Shown here: in pieces, positions 17,177-29,272 of the stretch
Layout: every line of letters starts with the position of its first letter
Position numbering within the stretch: position 1 is the first letter of the stretch
Assembly (NCBI GenBank): GCA_947628185.1
Contig: CANQYW010000004.1
Coordinates: forward strand, 32,528 to 96,527
Reading direction: 5' to 3'
Source of the DNA: an uncultured Oscillospiraceae bacterium
GTDB taxonomy: Bacteria; Bacillota; Clostridia; Oscillospirales; Oscillospiraceae
Length of the DNA: 64,000 bases
The notes under the pieces: generated by a model
What the model was told of the DNA's origin: nothing
Seen by the model: only the letters and a program-made list of their open reading frames with translations
The model's database searches: none
Made by a program: the position numbers and the translations under genes

Positions 17177-17206
17177 TTTACAAAAAACTTGCCTATGGAG
17201 TATAAT
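17177..17206 (+). promoter_or_regulatory. sigma-A promoter of murD
   Basis: TTTACA (17177-17182), an 18-base spacer and TATAAT (17201-17206), divergent from the rnpB promoter. Confidence 0.75.
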
Positions 17207-17238
17207 AAGCTGACAATATTAGTTTGGGGAGATTTGCC

Positions 17239-18609
17239 ATGACTCTTTCTGATTACGTTTCCTCCCTCAAGGGCCGGCGCGTCACGGTGCTGGGGATAGG
17301 CGTCAGCAACAGGCCCCTCATAAGGCTCCTGCTCGCGAACGGCATTGATGTCACGGCCCGGGACAGGGCTTCCCGGGAGGCCCTGGGCGATGTGGCCGGG
17401 GAATTTGAGTCCCAGGGCTGCCGCCTCATCCTGGGCGAGGGGTACCTTGAGGGCATTGAGGCGGACGTCATATTCCGCTCACCCGGGATAATGCCCACGA
17501 AACCGGAGCTTAAAAAGGCGGTGGAGGCCGGAGCGGTGCTCACCAGCGAGATGGAGGCGTTTTTTGAGGTCTGTCCCTGTCCCATCGTGGCCGTGACGGG
17601 CTCCGACGGCAAGACCACCACCACCACCATCATATCGGAGATATTGAAGGCCGACGGGCGAAAGGTCCACGTGGGGGGCAATATCGGGACGCCGCTCCTT
17701 GACAGGGCGGGGGACATGGCCCCGGAGGACGTGTGCGTACTGGAGCTCTCGTCCTTCCAGCTCATGACGCTCAAGAAATCGCCGAAGGTGGCGGTCATAA
17801 CGAACGTGGCGCCAAATCACCTGGATATACACCGGGATATGGAGGAGTACATCTGGGCCAAGAAGAATATATTCCAGAACCGCCCCCAGCCGGAGGTGGT
17901 GGTGCTCAACGCCGATAACGACATAACCCTGGGATTCTCTGCTGAGGCGGGGCGCGGCGTTCGGTACTTCACCCGACGGGGTTTTGCCGAGAACGGCGCA
18001 TACGTGGAGGACGGCATTATATACGTCGCCGCCGGTGGAAAACGGGAGGCGGTACTCGCCGCAAAAGAGATATTCATCCCCGGCGATCACAATGTGGAAA
18101 ATTACCTCGCCGCCTTCGCCGCGCTCTACGGCATGGCAAGTGTTGAGTCCATGGCCAAGACCGCGAGATCCTTCCACGGCGTGCCCCACAGGATAGAGCT
18201 TGTGCGGGAGCTGCGGGGCGTTCGGTACTTTAACGACTCCATAGCCTCAAGTCCCTCCAGGACCCGGGCGGGGCTCAGGTCATTTAAGGAGAAGGTCATA
18301 CTCATAGCCGGGGGAAAGGACAAGGGCGTGCCCTTTGATGAGCTGGGCCGGGACATCTGCGAGCACGTGAAGACACTCGTCCTCACCGGCCTCACGGCGG
18401 ACAAGATAGAGAAGGCCGTGAGGGACGCCGGAGGCGATATGCCAATAATAAGAAAGGACGACTTCCGCGAGGCGGTACTGGCGGCCTCGGCTGCCGCGAA
18501 GGAGGGGGACACCGTTATACTCTCCCCGGCCTGCACGTCCTTTGACAGGTTCCGCAACTTTGAGGAGCGGGGAAATTACTTTAAGGAGATAGTGAACGGT
18601 CTTGAGTGA
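17239..18609 (+). CDS. murD: UDP-MurNAc-L-Ala:D-Glu ligase MurD
   Basis: Adds D-glutamate to the peptidoglycan precursor in the cytoplasm. 456 residues; the Mur-ligase ATP loop VTGSDGKTTTT lies near residue 118, with NVAPNHLDIH and later HRIELVRE and FNDSIASSPSRT as family marks. I chose ATG 17239 (MTLSDYVSSLKGRRV) behind GGGGAG; the in-frame TTG at 17224 has no ribosome site. The gene is outside the usual division-cell-wall cluster and overlaps the following lyase gene by 8 bases. Confidence 0.95.
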   Translation: MTLSDYVSSLKGRRVTVLGIGVSNRPLIRLLLANGIDVTARDRASREALGDVAGEFESQGCRLILGEGYLEGIEADVIFRSPGIMPTKPELKKAVEAGAVLTSEMEAFFEVCPCPIVAVTGSDGKTTTTTIISEILKADGRKVHVGGNIGTPLLDRAGDMAPEDVCVLELSSFQLMTLKKSPKVAVITNVAPNHLDIHRDMEEYIWAKKNIFQNRPQPEVVVLNADNDITLGFSAEAGRGVRYFTRRGFAENGAYVEDGIIYVAAGGKREAVLAAKEIFIPGDHNVENYLAAFAALYGMASVESMAKTARSFHGVPHRIELVRELRGVRYFNDSIASSPSRTRAGLRSFKEKVILIAGGKDKGVPFDELGRDICEHVKTLVLTGLTADKIEKAVRDAGGDMPIIRKDDFREAVLAASAAAKEGDTVILSPACTSFDRFRNFEERGNYFKEIVNGLE

Positions 18610-19870
18610 TTTAAGTTACACTGAGAAACTCGGGATATCCCCGGAGATAATAGCCCTGGCCGAGAGGGCGGAGCGGGACATCGAGGGGAGTTTCCGCGGG
18701 GTAGACGCCGTGGCGGCGGAGAACACGGCGAAAGTCTTAGGGGCGTTCCAGCGCCGCCGGGTCTCCGCGCCCATGTTCGCCGGGACCACGGGTTACGGGT
18801 ACGACGACCTGGGCCGGGACACGCTGGACCTCATCTACGCGGACGTCTTCGGCGCGGAGGCGGCCCTCGTGCGCCAGGGATTTGTGAACGGCACCCACGC
18901 CCTGACGGCGGCGCTATTCTCCGGCGTGAGGCCCGGGGACACGCTCCTTGCCGCCACCGGGGCGCCCTATGACACCCTCCAGAGCGCCATCGGCATAACG
19001 GGAGACTACCCCGGCTCATTAAAATATTACGGCGTAAATTACGCCCAGGTGTCCCTCCTCCCGGATGGGCGCCCCGATATTGATGGCATACGCCGGGCGG
19101 CGTCGGAAAATAGCGTCACGGAGGTGACGGTCCAGCGCTCCAGCGGTTACGCCACACGCCCGGCGCTCAGCGTTGAGGAGATAGGGGAGATTTGCGGTGT
19201 CATCCACGAGGTGAATCCCAAGGCCGCCGTGGTGGTGGACAACTGCTACGGGGAGTTTACGGAGCTCCGGGAGCCCTGCGAGGCCGGGGCGGACCTCACG
19301 GCAGGTTCGCTCATTAAAAATCCCGGCGGGGGTCTCGCCCCCACGGGCGGCTACATCGCCGGACGCCGGGACCTGGTGGAGGCCGCCGCCATGCGCCTCA
19401 CATCCCCGGGGATCGGCGGGGAGTGCGGGTGCAGCGTCGCGGGGTCGCGGCTATATTACCAGGGGCTCTTCATGGCGCCCCACACTGTGGGCGAGGCGCT
19501 GAAAACGGCCATATTCTGCTCAAGGCTCATGGAGCTCATGGGCTTTAAGGCCCGGCCCGCCTCGGACGCTCCCCGCCACGACATAATTGAGTCCATAGAC
19601 TTTGGCTCGCCGGAGCTCCTTGAGAGTTTTTGCAAGGGCATACAGGCGGGGTCGCCGGTGGACTCCTACGTCACGCCGGAGGCCTGGGACATGCCCGGAT
19701 ATGAGGACAAGGTAATAATGGCGGCGGGCACGTTCGTGCAGGGGGCCTCCATAGAATTGAGCTGTGACGGGCCCATGCGCCCGCCCTACACGGCGTACCT
19801 CCAGGGCGGGCTCACATATGAGTCGGGCCGGCTCGGGATAATGATCGCGGCGGATAGGCTCAAAAAATAG
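18602..19870 (+). CDS. methionine gamma-lyase-like PLP enzyme (aluminium-resistance family)
   Basis: 422 residues, matching the family often named aluminium resistance protein or methionine gamma-lyase family. The PLP-binding core DNCYGEF and the Schiff-base lysine in AGSLIKNPGGG are present, as are FAGTTGYGYDD and ALFSGVRPGDTLL. The real substrate of this family is not well established. The start is probably TTG 18602, overlapping the murD stop, with AAGGAGAT about 11 bases before it. Confidence 0.88.
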   Translation: MSDLSYTEKLGISPEIIALAERAERDIEGSFRGVDAVAAENTAKVLGAFQRRRVSAPMFAGTTGYGYDDLGRDTLDLIYADVFGAEAALVRQGFVNGTHALTAALFSGVRPGDTLLAATGAPYDTLQSAIGITGDYPGSLKYYGVNYAQVSLLPDGRPDIDGIRRAASENSVTEVTVQRSSGYATRPALSVEEIGEICGVIHEVNPKAAVVVDNCYGEFTELREPCEAGADLTAGSLIKNPGGGLAPTGGYIAGRRDLVEAAAMRLTSPGIGGECGCSVAGSRLYYQGLFMAPHTVGEALKTAIFCSRLMELMGFKARPASDAPRHDIIESIDFGSPELLESFCKGIQAGSPVDSYVTPEAWDMPGYEDKVIMAAGTFVQGASIELSCDGPMRPPYTAYLQGGLTYESGRLGIMIAADRLKK

Positions 19871-19921
19871 TCAAAAAAACATTTTTTCCGCATAGAGTTT
19901 ACGGAAGGCAGGTGACTTTCC

Positions 19922-20578
19922 GTGAATCTCAGGTACTATAGGCGAATGATGCGGGCGCGTCTGCGGCGCGGCGGCGGGAGAAAAATAGTCGCGCTGGGGC
20001 TCATCCTCCTCTCCGTGCTCATCTGCGCCGCCGCCGCCACGATCCACTTGGGGCCCATGATAGTGGAGCTCGCTCTGGCCACCGCCACTGACGACATAAC
20101 CATAGCCGTCAACGAGACCGTGGTGGAGGTGATGGAGGACGGCGGCCTGGGGTATGACTCCCTTGTGCGGCTCGAGAAGGACTCCCAGGGCTGTGTGACG
20201 GCGCTCATAACGAACACGGCGGGTATAAATCTTCTGCACGCCAAGATAACGAACGCCATAGTCGAGCGTTTCGCGAACACCGACATAACCCGGGTGAGCA
20301 TCCCCCTGGGCAGCATCCTGGGCGGGGCGGTCTTCTCCGGCAGGGGGCCCAGGATACCGGTGGACATACTCTCGATAACGAACGTGGACACCAGTTTCAG
20401 AAATGAGTTTTCTTCCGCGGGGATAAACCAGACGCGGCACCAGATAATACTTGATGTAGATGTGACATTGGGCATACTTCTCCCGGGCGAGACCGGGACG
20501 GACCGGGTACTCACCGAGGTCAGCATTGCAGAGACCGTCATCGTGGGCGGCGTGCCGGGGACGTATGCGGAGTTATAG
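19922..20578 (+). CDS. yunB: sporulation protein YunB
   Basis: 218 residues with one N-terminal membrane segment (about 22-42) and an extracytoplasmic domain typical of YunB (NETVVEVMEDGG, VSIPLGSILGG, ITNVDTSFRNEFSSAGINQTR). YunB is made in the mother cell during sporulation in Bacillus and is needed for normal spore formation. The start is GTG 19922 behind an AGG-rich stretch. Upstream, CATAGAGT at 19890-19897 resembles a sigma-E -10 box, but I see no good -35, so I do not call a promoter. Confidence 0.9.
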   Translation: MNLRYYRRMMRARLRRGGGRKIVALGLILLSVLICAAAATIHLGPMIVELALATATDDITIAVNETVVEVMEDGGLGYDSLVRLEKDSQGCVTALITNTAGINLLHAKITNAIVERFANTDITRVSIPLGSILGGAVFSGRGPRIPVDILSITNVDTSFRNEFSSAGINQTRHQIILDVDVTLGILLPGETGTDRVLTEVSIAETVIVGGVPGTYAEL

Positions 20579-22582
<2,004 letters not shown>

Positions 22583-22637
22583 CATGCGACGCCAAAAAAC
22601 GGGGAAAAACTTTAATGAATTTTAGGATGCTTGTTCC

Positions 22638-22666
22638 TTGAAAAAACGCGGAAAAGCATATATACT
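22638..22666 (+). promoter_or_regulatory. sigma-A promoter of smc
   Basis: TTGAAA (22638-22643), 17 bases, TATACT (22661-22666), about 40 bases before the smc start. Confidence 0.8.
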
Positions 22667-22705
22667 GTATCCTGATTCTTAGTAAGTGTATTAGGAGTGT
22701 GTCGT

Positions 22706-25700
22706 TTGTACATAAAGGCACTGGAGCTGCGGGGATTCAAGTCCTTCCCGGAGCTTACCACGCTCAACTTTGATAAGCCAATGACGGCCATAGTCGGCCC
22801 CAACGGGAGCGGTAAATCCAACATCGCGGACGCCCTGCAGTGGGTGATGGGCGAGCAGTCCACGAAGGCCCTTCGGGGCGGGAAGATGGAGGACGTTATC
22901 TTCGGCGGCACGGAGCGGCGTTCCCAGGTGGGATTCGCTCAAGTCTCCCTGACGCTTGATAACTCAGACCGCCGTCTCCCCGGCGACCTCGACGAGGTCC
23001 AGGTGACGCGGCGATATTACCGCTCAGGGGAGAGCGAGTACTTCATAAATAAGAAACCCGTGCGCCTCCGGGACATAAATGAGCTCTTTATGGACACCGG
23101 CCTCGGGCGGGACGGCTACAGCATAATCGGCCAGGGCAAAATAGATTCCATCCTCTCCGCCAAGAGCACCGACAGGCGGGAGATATTTGAGGAGGCCGCC
23201 GGGATATCCCGTTACCGGCACCGCAAGGAGGAGTCCGAGCACAAACTCCAACACGCGGAGGAGGATCTTACCCGGGTAAACGATAAGATATCAGAGCTCG
23301 AGCTCCAGGTGGAGCCCCTGAGGTGTCAGTCGGAGACCGCCAAACGCTACCTCATACTGAGGGACGAGCTCCGGGGGCTTGAGATATCCCTTTGGCTCTC
23401 CGACCTTGAGAACATCGGCGACCGGGAGAGGAAACTTCAGGAGGACGCCAAGTCCTCTCAGGAGGAGCTGGAGCGGGCGAGGGACGCCCTCCAACGGCTC
23501 TATGACTCCGGTGAGGAGTTCTCCCAGCGTATGCGGGAGAAGGACGTGGAGGCCGAGGCCGTCCGGGAGGACATATCCAAGACAGAACTCAAGATAGCGG
23601 AGGAGGAGTCCGCCGCCGCCGTGCTGGAGGCGAACCTGGGCCACACCCGGGAGAGCGTGCAGCGTACCCGGGAGGAGCTTGAACTTCGTGAGGGGCAGAG
23701 CAAGGGCATACTCAGTCAAATAGAGGAGCGCACACTGCGCCTTAATGAGATATACGGGGAGCGCAAGGAGCTTGAGGAGGAATACCGCAAGCTTGAGGAG
23801 AGTCTAAAGACCATCTGTGCCGACGAGGGCGAGGGCGGGGATAGGCTCACGGAGCTCTCCGAGAGGGCCGCGGCCATCCAAAAGGAACTCTCCGAGAGGC
23901 GCGTGGAGCTATCCTCCGTGAAAGCCTCCCTTGCGGAGCTCGAGGAGCGGCGCCGGGACATCGAAAATGAACTCCACACCCAGACGGAAAAACTCGGCTC
24001 CTCAAAAGCGGAGGCCGAGGGGGTAAAATCGGAGCTTGGCGAGGCGGAGGAGGCCGTCAGATCCCTCAATAACATCCTGCGGGGATATAATTTGCGGGCC
24101 GAGGGGCTCCGCCGCAGGGCGGAGGAGCGGAACCAGCGTCTCACAGCCCTACAGGTGGAGGCCGGGAATCTATCGTCCCGCCGCCAGATGCTAAGCGAGA
24201 TGGAGCGGGAGTACGAGGGGTACTCAAAGGCCGTGAAGGTCGTCATGCGGGAGGCCTCCCGGGGCGTCCTCCGGGGCATACACGGCCCCGCTGGGGAGCT
24301 CATAAAGGCCGGGGATAAGTACGCCCTGGCCATAGAGACGGCCCTGGGCCCCGCCATGCAGAACATAATAGTCACCAGCGAACAGGACGGCAAAAACGCC
24401 ATAAACCTCTTAAAGCGCACGGAGGCCGGGCGGGTGACGTTCCTACCCATGTCTGTCATCCACGGGAACCGCCTCAATGAGCGGGGCCTCGAGGACGAGG
24501 AGGGTTTGGAGGGCCTCGCCATCGACCTTGTGACCTTCGACAAGAAATACAGGGACATCTACTTAAACCTCTTAGGCCGGACGGCCATAGCGGAGGACCT
24601 GGACAGCGCCATAGCCATCGCGCGCCGTCACGGCCACAGGTTCAAAATTGTCACCCTCGACGGCCAGACCGTGAACGCCGGCGGCAGTATGACGGGCGGC
24701 AGTGCCTCCCGCAACACGGGCATACTCTCCCGGGCCAATGAGCTGGAGAGCCTTAAAAAGCGCGAGGCGGAGGTGCGGCTGGCCCTTGAGACGGCCCAGA
24801 AGGAGAGCGCCGAGGGTCGCCGCACACTGGAGGCGGTGGAGCGGGAGCTCACACTCTCCTCCCAGGAACTGCGGGAGGCCGAAAACAGGGCCCTCGGCCT
24901 CTCCAATGAGTGCCGCCACTACGAGCTTTTGATCTCTTCAGTTGAGGAGCGGATAGCGGAGCTCACGGCGAGCCAAAAGTCATTCTCCGTGAGGTGCGGG
25001 GAGTGCAAGTCCCGGGCGTCCGAGTTGGAGGGGGAGATATCGTCCCTCGAGGCCGGGGGCAGTGAGATCGAGGATGAGCTCTCCCGGCAGGGGGAACTTC
25101 GGGATAGGATTTCGCGGCGCCGCCTTGACGCGGAGCGCAGACAGGGCGAGATAAGAGAGCGGCGCGCCTCCTTGGAGGCCGAGAGTTTAGCGGTGAAAAA
25201 CGCCATTGGTGAGCTCCAGTCCCTCCGGGAACAGTTCACCGGCGGTAGGGAGGCCCAGGAGCGGGCCATTCAGGAGCTCGAGGAGAGGTCTCGGGAGATC
25301 TGCCGCGAGATCGAGCTGCGCCGGGGACGGATCGCCGTCCTGAGGGAGGCCGCCGAGGCCGGCAAATCAAAAATCGCCGGCATAACCGAGGCGAAACTTG
25401 CAATAGAGGCTCAGCGCGCCCGTGGGGACAAGCTACTGCAGGATAAGAATAATGAGCTTTTGAATCTCGAGCGCGTGGCCTCCCGGATCGAACAGCGCAT
25501 ACAGGCGGCCCAGATGGAGGAGAAACAGATAATCGACAAGCTCTGGGACAACTACGAGCTCTCCCGCTCCGAGGCTATCGCCCAGCGCATGGAGCTTGCA
25601 AGCGTCCAGGAGGCAAAGCGCCGCACGGTGGAACTGAGACGCGAGATGTCCTCCCTCGGCACGCCGAATCTGGGGTCCATTGAGGAGTTTGAGCGGGTGA

Positions 25701-26275
25701 ATACGCGGTATGAGTACCTGACGGGCCAGCGGGACGATATTGAGAAATCCCGGAGGGAACTTTTGGGTATAATAGGTGAGATAACCGGCAGTATGGAGAC
25801 CATCTTCCGGGATGAGCTCACGAGGATAAACGAGAGCTTTCAGCAGACGTTCCTTGAGCTCTTCGGCGGCGGCAAGGCCGGGATCAGTCTCGAGGACCCG
25901 GAGGACGTTCTGGGCTCCGGCATTGAGATAAAAGTCCAGCCCCCGGGGAAGACGCTGAAGACCATAACGCTCCTCTCCGGCGGGGAGAAGGCGTTTGTGG
26001 CGATCGCGCTGTATTTTGCCATCTTAAAGGTCCGGCCCACGCCCTTCGTGGTGATGGACGAGATAGAGGCGGCGCTTGACGACGCGAACGTGGTGCGTGT
26101 CGCGGAATACATGCGGAAACTTTGCGGCAAGACGCAGTTTTTGATCATCACCCACCGGCGCGGCACTATGGAGGAGGCGGACGTCCTCTACGGCGTCACG
26201 ATGCAGGAGAAGGGTGTCTCAAAGGTCCTGACAGTGGACCTTGAGGAGGCACAGAAGTCTATCATAAAGGAGTAG
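22706..26275 (+). CDS. smc: chromosome segregation ATPase SMC
   Basis: About 1189 residues, normal for bacterial SMC, the core of the condensin that organises the chromosome. Walker A GPNGSGKSN near residue 32, long coiled coils (roughly 165-500 and 680-1020) on both sides of a hinge (GPAGELIKAGDKYALAIE... TVNAGGSMTGGSA), then the ABC signature LLSGGEKAF and Walker B FVVMDEIEAALDD. I chose TTG 22706 (MYIKALELRGFKSFP) with AGGAG 8 bases before; a GTG three codons upstream overlaps that ribosome site. ftsY follows 10 bases later. Confidence 0.96.
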   Translation: MYIKALELRGFKSFPELTTLNFDKPMTAIVGPNGSGKSNIADALQWVMGEQSTKALRGGKMEDVIFGGTERRSQVGFAQVSLTLDNSDRRLPGDLDEVQVTRRYYRSGESEYFINKKPVRLRDINELFMDTGLGRDGYSIIGQGKIDSILSAKSTDRREIFEEAAGISRYRHRKEESEHKLQHAEEDLTRVNDKISELELQVEPLRCQSETAKRYLILRDELRGLEISLWLSDLENIGDRERKLQEDAKSSQEELERARDALQRLYDSGEEFSQRMREKDVEAEAVREDISKTELKIAEEESAAAVLEANLGHTRESVQRTREELELREGQSKGILSQIEERTLRLNEIYGERKELEEEYRKLEESLKTICADEGEGGDRLTELSERAAAIQKELSERRVELSSVKASLAELEERRRDIENELHTQTEKLGSSKAEAEGVKSELGEAEEAVRSLNNILRGYNLRAEGLRRRAEERNQRLTALQVEAGNLSSRRQMLSEMEREYEGYSKAVKVVMREASRGVLRGIHGPAGELIKAGDKYALAIETALGPAMQNIIVTSEQDGKNAINLLKRTEAGRVTFLPMSVIHGNRLNERGLEDEEGLEGLAIDLVTFDKKYRDIYLNLLGRTAIAEDLDSAIAIARRHGHRFKIVTLDGQTVNAGGSMTGGSASRNTGILSRANELESLKKREAEVRLALETAQKESAEGRRTLEAVERELTLSSQELREAENRALGLSNECRHYELLISSVEERIAELTASQKSFSVRCGECKSRASELEGEISSLEAGGSEIEDELSRQGELRDRISRRRLDAERRQGEIRERRASLEAESLAVKNAIGELQSLREQFTGGREAQERAIQELEERSREICREIELRRGRIAVLREAAEAGKSKIAGITEAKLAIEAQRARGDKLLQDKNNELLNLERVASRIEQRIQAAQMEEKQIIDKLWDNYELSRSEAIAQRMELASVQEAKRRTVELRREMSSLGTPNLGSIEEFERVNTRYEYLTGQRDDIEKSRRELLGIIGEITGSMETIFRDELTRINESFQQTFLELFGGGKAGISLEDPEDVLGSGIEIKVQPPGKTLKTITLLSGGEKAFVAIALYFAILKVRPTPFVVMDEIEAALDDANVVRVAEYMRKLCGKTQFLIITHRRGTMEEADVLYGVTMQEKGVSKVLTVDLEEAQKSIIKE

Positions 26276-26285
26276 GAGGTTTCCA

Positions 26286-27191
26286 ATGGGATTTTTTGAT
26301 AAAATAAAGGCGGGTCTTGCCAGGACGAAACAGAATATGACGAACCGCCTCAATAGCACCATCGCCTCATTCACCGGGGAGAACGAGGAGTTTTACGAGG
26401 AGCTTGAGGAACTTTTAATAATGTCCGACGTGGGCGCCGAGGCCTCCATGGAGGCTGTGGATGAGCTGCGCGACGTGGTGCGCGCCCGGGGACTCCGGGG
26501 CGGCGCCGAGCTGCGGGAGGCTTTAGCTGAGATCCTCACGAACATGTTGGGGGAGAACGAGGGGCTGAAACTCGAGACGAAACCCTCCATCATCCTCATG
26601 GTGGGCGTGAACGGGGTGGGGAAGACCACCACCATCGGCAAGCTGGCCATGGCCCTTGGTAACGAGGGGAAGAAGGTCCTCCTGGCCGCCGGGGATACGT
26701 TCCGGGCGGCAGCGGCTGAACAGCTATCCGTCTGGGCACAGCGCGCGGGGGCGGACTTTGTGCGCCACGAGGAGGGTTCCGACCCGGCGGCCGTGGTGTT
26801 TGACAGCATATCCGCCGCGAAGGCCAGGGGCGCGGACGTCATAATAGTGGACACCGCCGGACGTCTTCACAATAAGTCGAACCTCATGAATGAGCTCAAC
26901 AAGATAAGCCGGGTCATCGACCGGGAGCTCCCCTACGCCGACCGGGAGACACTTCTCGTCCTCGATGCCACCACCGGTCAGAACGGACTTCTCCAGGCGG
27001 AGGAGTTTAAGAAGAGCGCGGGACTCACGGGTATAGTCCTCACGAAACTGGACGGCACCGCCAAGGGCGGGATAGTCTTCGCCATCACCTCGAAACTCGG
27101 CGTGCCCGTGAAGTACGTGGGTGTGGGGGAGCAGGCGGACGACCTCATCCCCTTTGAACCAAAAGATTTTGCGGAGGAACTTCTCTCATGA
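26286..27191 (+). CDS. ftsY: signal recognition particle receptor FtsY
   Basis: GTPase that docks the signal recognition particle with its ribosome at the membrane. 301 residues with the short N domain, G1 [10 protein letters not shown], the [11 protein letters not shown] box, DTAGRLHNK (G3) and [10 protein letters not shown] (G4). The long acidic A domain of E. coli is absent, as usual in Firmicutes. The smc-ftsY pairing is conserved. It overlaps the next gene by 4 bases. Confidence 0.96.
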   Translation: MGFFDKIKAGLARTKQNMTNRLNSTIASFTGENEEFYEELEELLIMSDVGAEASMEAVDELRDVVRARGLRGGAELREALAEILTNMLGENEGLKLETKPSIILMVGVNGVGKTTTIGKLAMALGNEGKKVLLAAGDTFRAAAAEQLSVWAQRAGADFVRHEEGSDPAAVVFDSISAAKARGADVIIVDTAGRLHNKSNLMNELNKISRVIDRELPYADRETLLVLDATTGQNGLLQAEEFKKSAGLTGIVLTKLDGTAKGGIVFAITSKLGVPVKYVGVGEQADDLIPFEPKDFAEELLS

Positions 27192-27790
27192 GACTCATAT
27201 TTGCCACGAACAACAAAGATAAACTTCGCGAGGTGCGGGAGATACTCTCCCCCCTGGGGATCGAGGTCACATCCCAGAGTGAGGCCGGGTGCAGTTTTGA
27301 GGCGGAGGAGACCGGCAGCACGTTCACCGAGAACGCGCGCATAAAGGCCCGTGCCGCCATGGAGGCCACGGGACTGCCGGCTGTGGCGGACGACTCCGGC
27401 ATCGAGATAAACGCCCTGGACGGCGGCCCCGGGATATACTCCTCCCGCTACGGCTCCGGCAGGACCTACCGGGAGACGTGCCTCGAGCTCATTGACATCG
27501 TGGACACCTGCCAGGACCGGGGGGCGAGGTTCCGCTGCGCCGTGGTGTGCGTGTTCCCGGACGGCAGAGAGATAACGGCGGAGGGCGTCATAGAGGGCGA
27601 GATCGGGCACGTATATGAGGGGGAGCACGGTTTTGGCTACGACCCCATATTCGTCCCGGAGGGATTTGAGCACACCATGGCGTGCCTTGAGGACGATGAG
27701 AAGAACGCCATCTCCCATCGGGGGCGGGCATTTAGAAATTTTGCCGAAAAGCTCCATATTTTTATGGAAAATGGCGAGACAAAGGAGTAG
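27188..27790 (+). CDS. rdgB: XTP/dITP pyrophosphatase
   Basis: Clears non-canonical purine nucleotides (XTP, ITP, dITP). 200 residues with the family start LIFATNNKDKLREV, the metal site VADDSGIEI, and the C-terminal GFGYDPIFVPEG and SHRGRA boxes. ATGA overlap with ftsY. Confidence 0.95.
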   Translation: MRLIFATNNKDKLREVREILSPLGIEVTSQSEAGCSFEAEETGSTFTENARIKARAAMEATGLPAVADDSGIEINALDGGPGIYSSRYGSGRTYRETCLELIDIVDTCQDRGARFRCAVVCVFPDGREITAEGVIEGEIGHVYEGEHGFGYDPIFVPEGFEHTMACLEDDEKNAISHRGRAFRNFAEKLHIFMENGETKE

Positions 27791-27795
27791 AATAT

Positions 27796-28098
27796 ATGCT
27801 GACAAGCAAAGAGAGGGCGTATCTACGCAGTCAGGCGGCCTCGCTTGACCCGATAATCATGGTGGGCAAGGGCGGAGTCACCGAGAGCGTGGCGGCGGAG
27901 GCCGCCAACGCCCTGCGCACGAGGGAGCTCGTCAAGGGCCGGGTGCTGGAGAGTTCCCTCATGACCGCCCGAGAGGCCTGCGACGAGATAGCCGCCATGG
28001 TGGGCGCCGAGGGCGTCCAGGCCATCGGTTCAAAGTTTGTGCTGTACAAGGAAAACAGGGACCTCCCAGAGGAGAAGAGAATAAAACTAAAGAAGTAG
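27796..28098 (+). CDS. yhbY: YhbY-type RNA-binding protein (CRM domain)
   Basis: 100 residues forming a single CRM domain: LRSQAASLDPIIMVGKGGVTES, then RELVKGRVLESS and the late VQAIGSKFVLYKEN. The GKGG loop is the RNA-contact signature. Members bind the pre-50S ribosome. It sits between the XTP pyrophosphatase and nadD, a frequent order in Firmicutes. Confidence 0.93.
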   Translation: MLTSKERAYLRSQAASLDPIIMVGKGGVTESVAAEAANALRTRELVKGRVLESSLMTAREACDEIAAMVGAEGVQAIGSKFVLYKENRDLPEEKRIKLKK

Positions 28099-28105
28099 GG
28101 ATGCT

Positions 28106-29266
28106 ATGAAGATAGGCATTTTCGGCGGCACCTTCAACCCGCCCCATTTGGGCCATGTGGGCGCCGCACAGGAGGCCATTAAGGCGCTGAATCTTGATAA
28201 ACTTCTCGTTATACCCGACGCCCTCCCGCCCCACAAGGCCCTGGCGGAGTCCTCGCCCTCGGCAGAGGAGAGGCTTAATATGACGAAACTCGCTTTTTCC
28301 GGCGTCAAAAAGGCGGAGGTATCCGATATGGAGATACGCCGCGGCGGGCCCAGCTACACCGTGGAGACGCTTATTCGGGTGAAGAGCCGCTACCCCAACG
28401 CCACCCTCTACCTCCTCATGGGCACGGACATGCTGCTCATCTTTGAGGAGTGGCGGGAGTTCCGCACCATCATCTCCATCGCGACCCTCGCGGTCTTCGC
28501 CCGCAGGGGCGGGGAGGACCGGAAAATCGCCCTCGCGGCGGATGCGCTGCGGAATAAGTATAATGCCTCCGTCACCGTGATAGCGAGTCCCAAGGTCGAT
28601 GTGTCCTCCTCAAAGATCCGGGAACTCCTGCCTCTGCGCCGGGGCCGGGAGGGACTATCTGACGCCGTCTACTCCGAGATAATAAAATACCGTCTCTACG
28701 GCGCGAAACCGGACTTCGTCTGGCTCAGAAAGAAGGCGTACGCCATGTTGGACGCCCGGCGGGTCCCGCATGTGGCCGGGTGCGAGGCGGAGGCCGTCAA
28801 GCTCGCCCGGCGCTGGGACGCCAACGAGGAGCAGGCCCGGGAGGCAGCAATCCTCCACGACATAACCAAGAAGGATAAATTGGAGGACCAGTTGCGGCTT
28901 TGCGATAAATATGGTATTATTCTCGATGAGATGGAGCGCGTAGAGGGAAAACTCCTGCACTCCAAGACCGGCGCCGGTATCGCCAAGTACGAGTTTGGCT
29001 GTGACGACGAGGTCTACGGAGCTATCTTCTGGCACACCACCGGCAAGGAGGACATGTCCCTGCTGGAGAAGGTGATATACATGGCGGACTATATCGAGCC
29101 CAACCGGGACTTTGAGGGCGTAGAGAAACTCCGCAAACTGGCATACACGAACTTAGATAGGGCCTTAGAGCTTGGTTTCAGAATGAGCATAGAGGATATG
29201 AGGGATAGGAACATCATCCCTCACGCCCGCACATTGGGGGCGCTAAAGTGGATCGCGAAAGGGTGA
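28106..29266 (+). CDS. nadD: NadD-YqeK fusion: NaMN adenylyltransferase plus HD hydrolase
   Basis: 386 residues in one frame. Residues 1-195 are nicotinate-nucleotide adenylyltransferase (FGGTFNPPHLGH; SKIREL near the end), the NAD-making step. Residues ~205-386 are a YqeK-type HD domain with His-Asp at 251-252 and a second His in FWHTTGKEDM, the family that cleaves diadenosine tetraphosphate symmetrically. In most Firmicutes these are two adjacent genes. No stop or frame change is visible at the join. Followed by two LCP genes, rsfS and leuS, the common order. Confidence 0.92.
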   Translation: MKIGIFGGTFNPPHLGHVGAAQEAIKALNLDKLLVIPDALPPHKALAESSPSAEERLNMTKLAFSGVKKAEVSDMEIRRGGPSYTVETLIRVKSRYPNATLYLLMGTDMLLIFEEWREFRTIISIATLAVFARRGGEDRKIALAADALRNKYNASVTVIASPKVDVSSSKIRELLPLRRGREGLSDAVYSEIIKYRLYGAKPDFVWLRKKAYAMLDARRVPHVAGCEAEAVKLARRWDANEEQAREAAILHDITKKDKLEDQLRLCDKYGIILDEMERVEGKLLHSKTGAGIAKYEFGCDDEVYGAIFWHTTGKEDMSLLEKVIYMADYIEPNRDFEGVEKLRKLAYTNLDRALELGFRMSIEDMRDRNIIPHARTLGALKWIAKG

Positions 29267-29272
29267 TAAACC

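Noticed and set aside
16511..17242. Long + strand open frames across 16.5-17.2 kb
   Set aside because: They lie antisense to rnpB and the zinc-ribbon gene, have no ribosome site, and the RNase P RNA signatures explain the conserved sequence.
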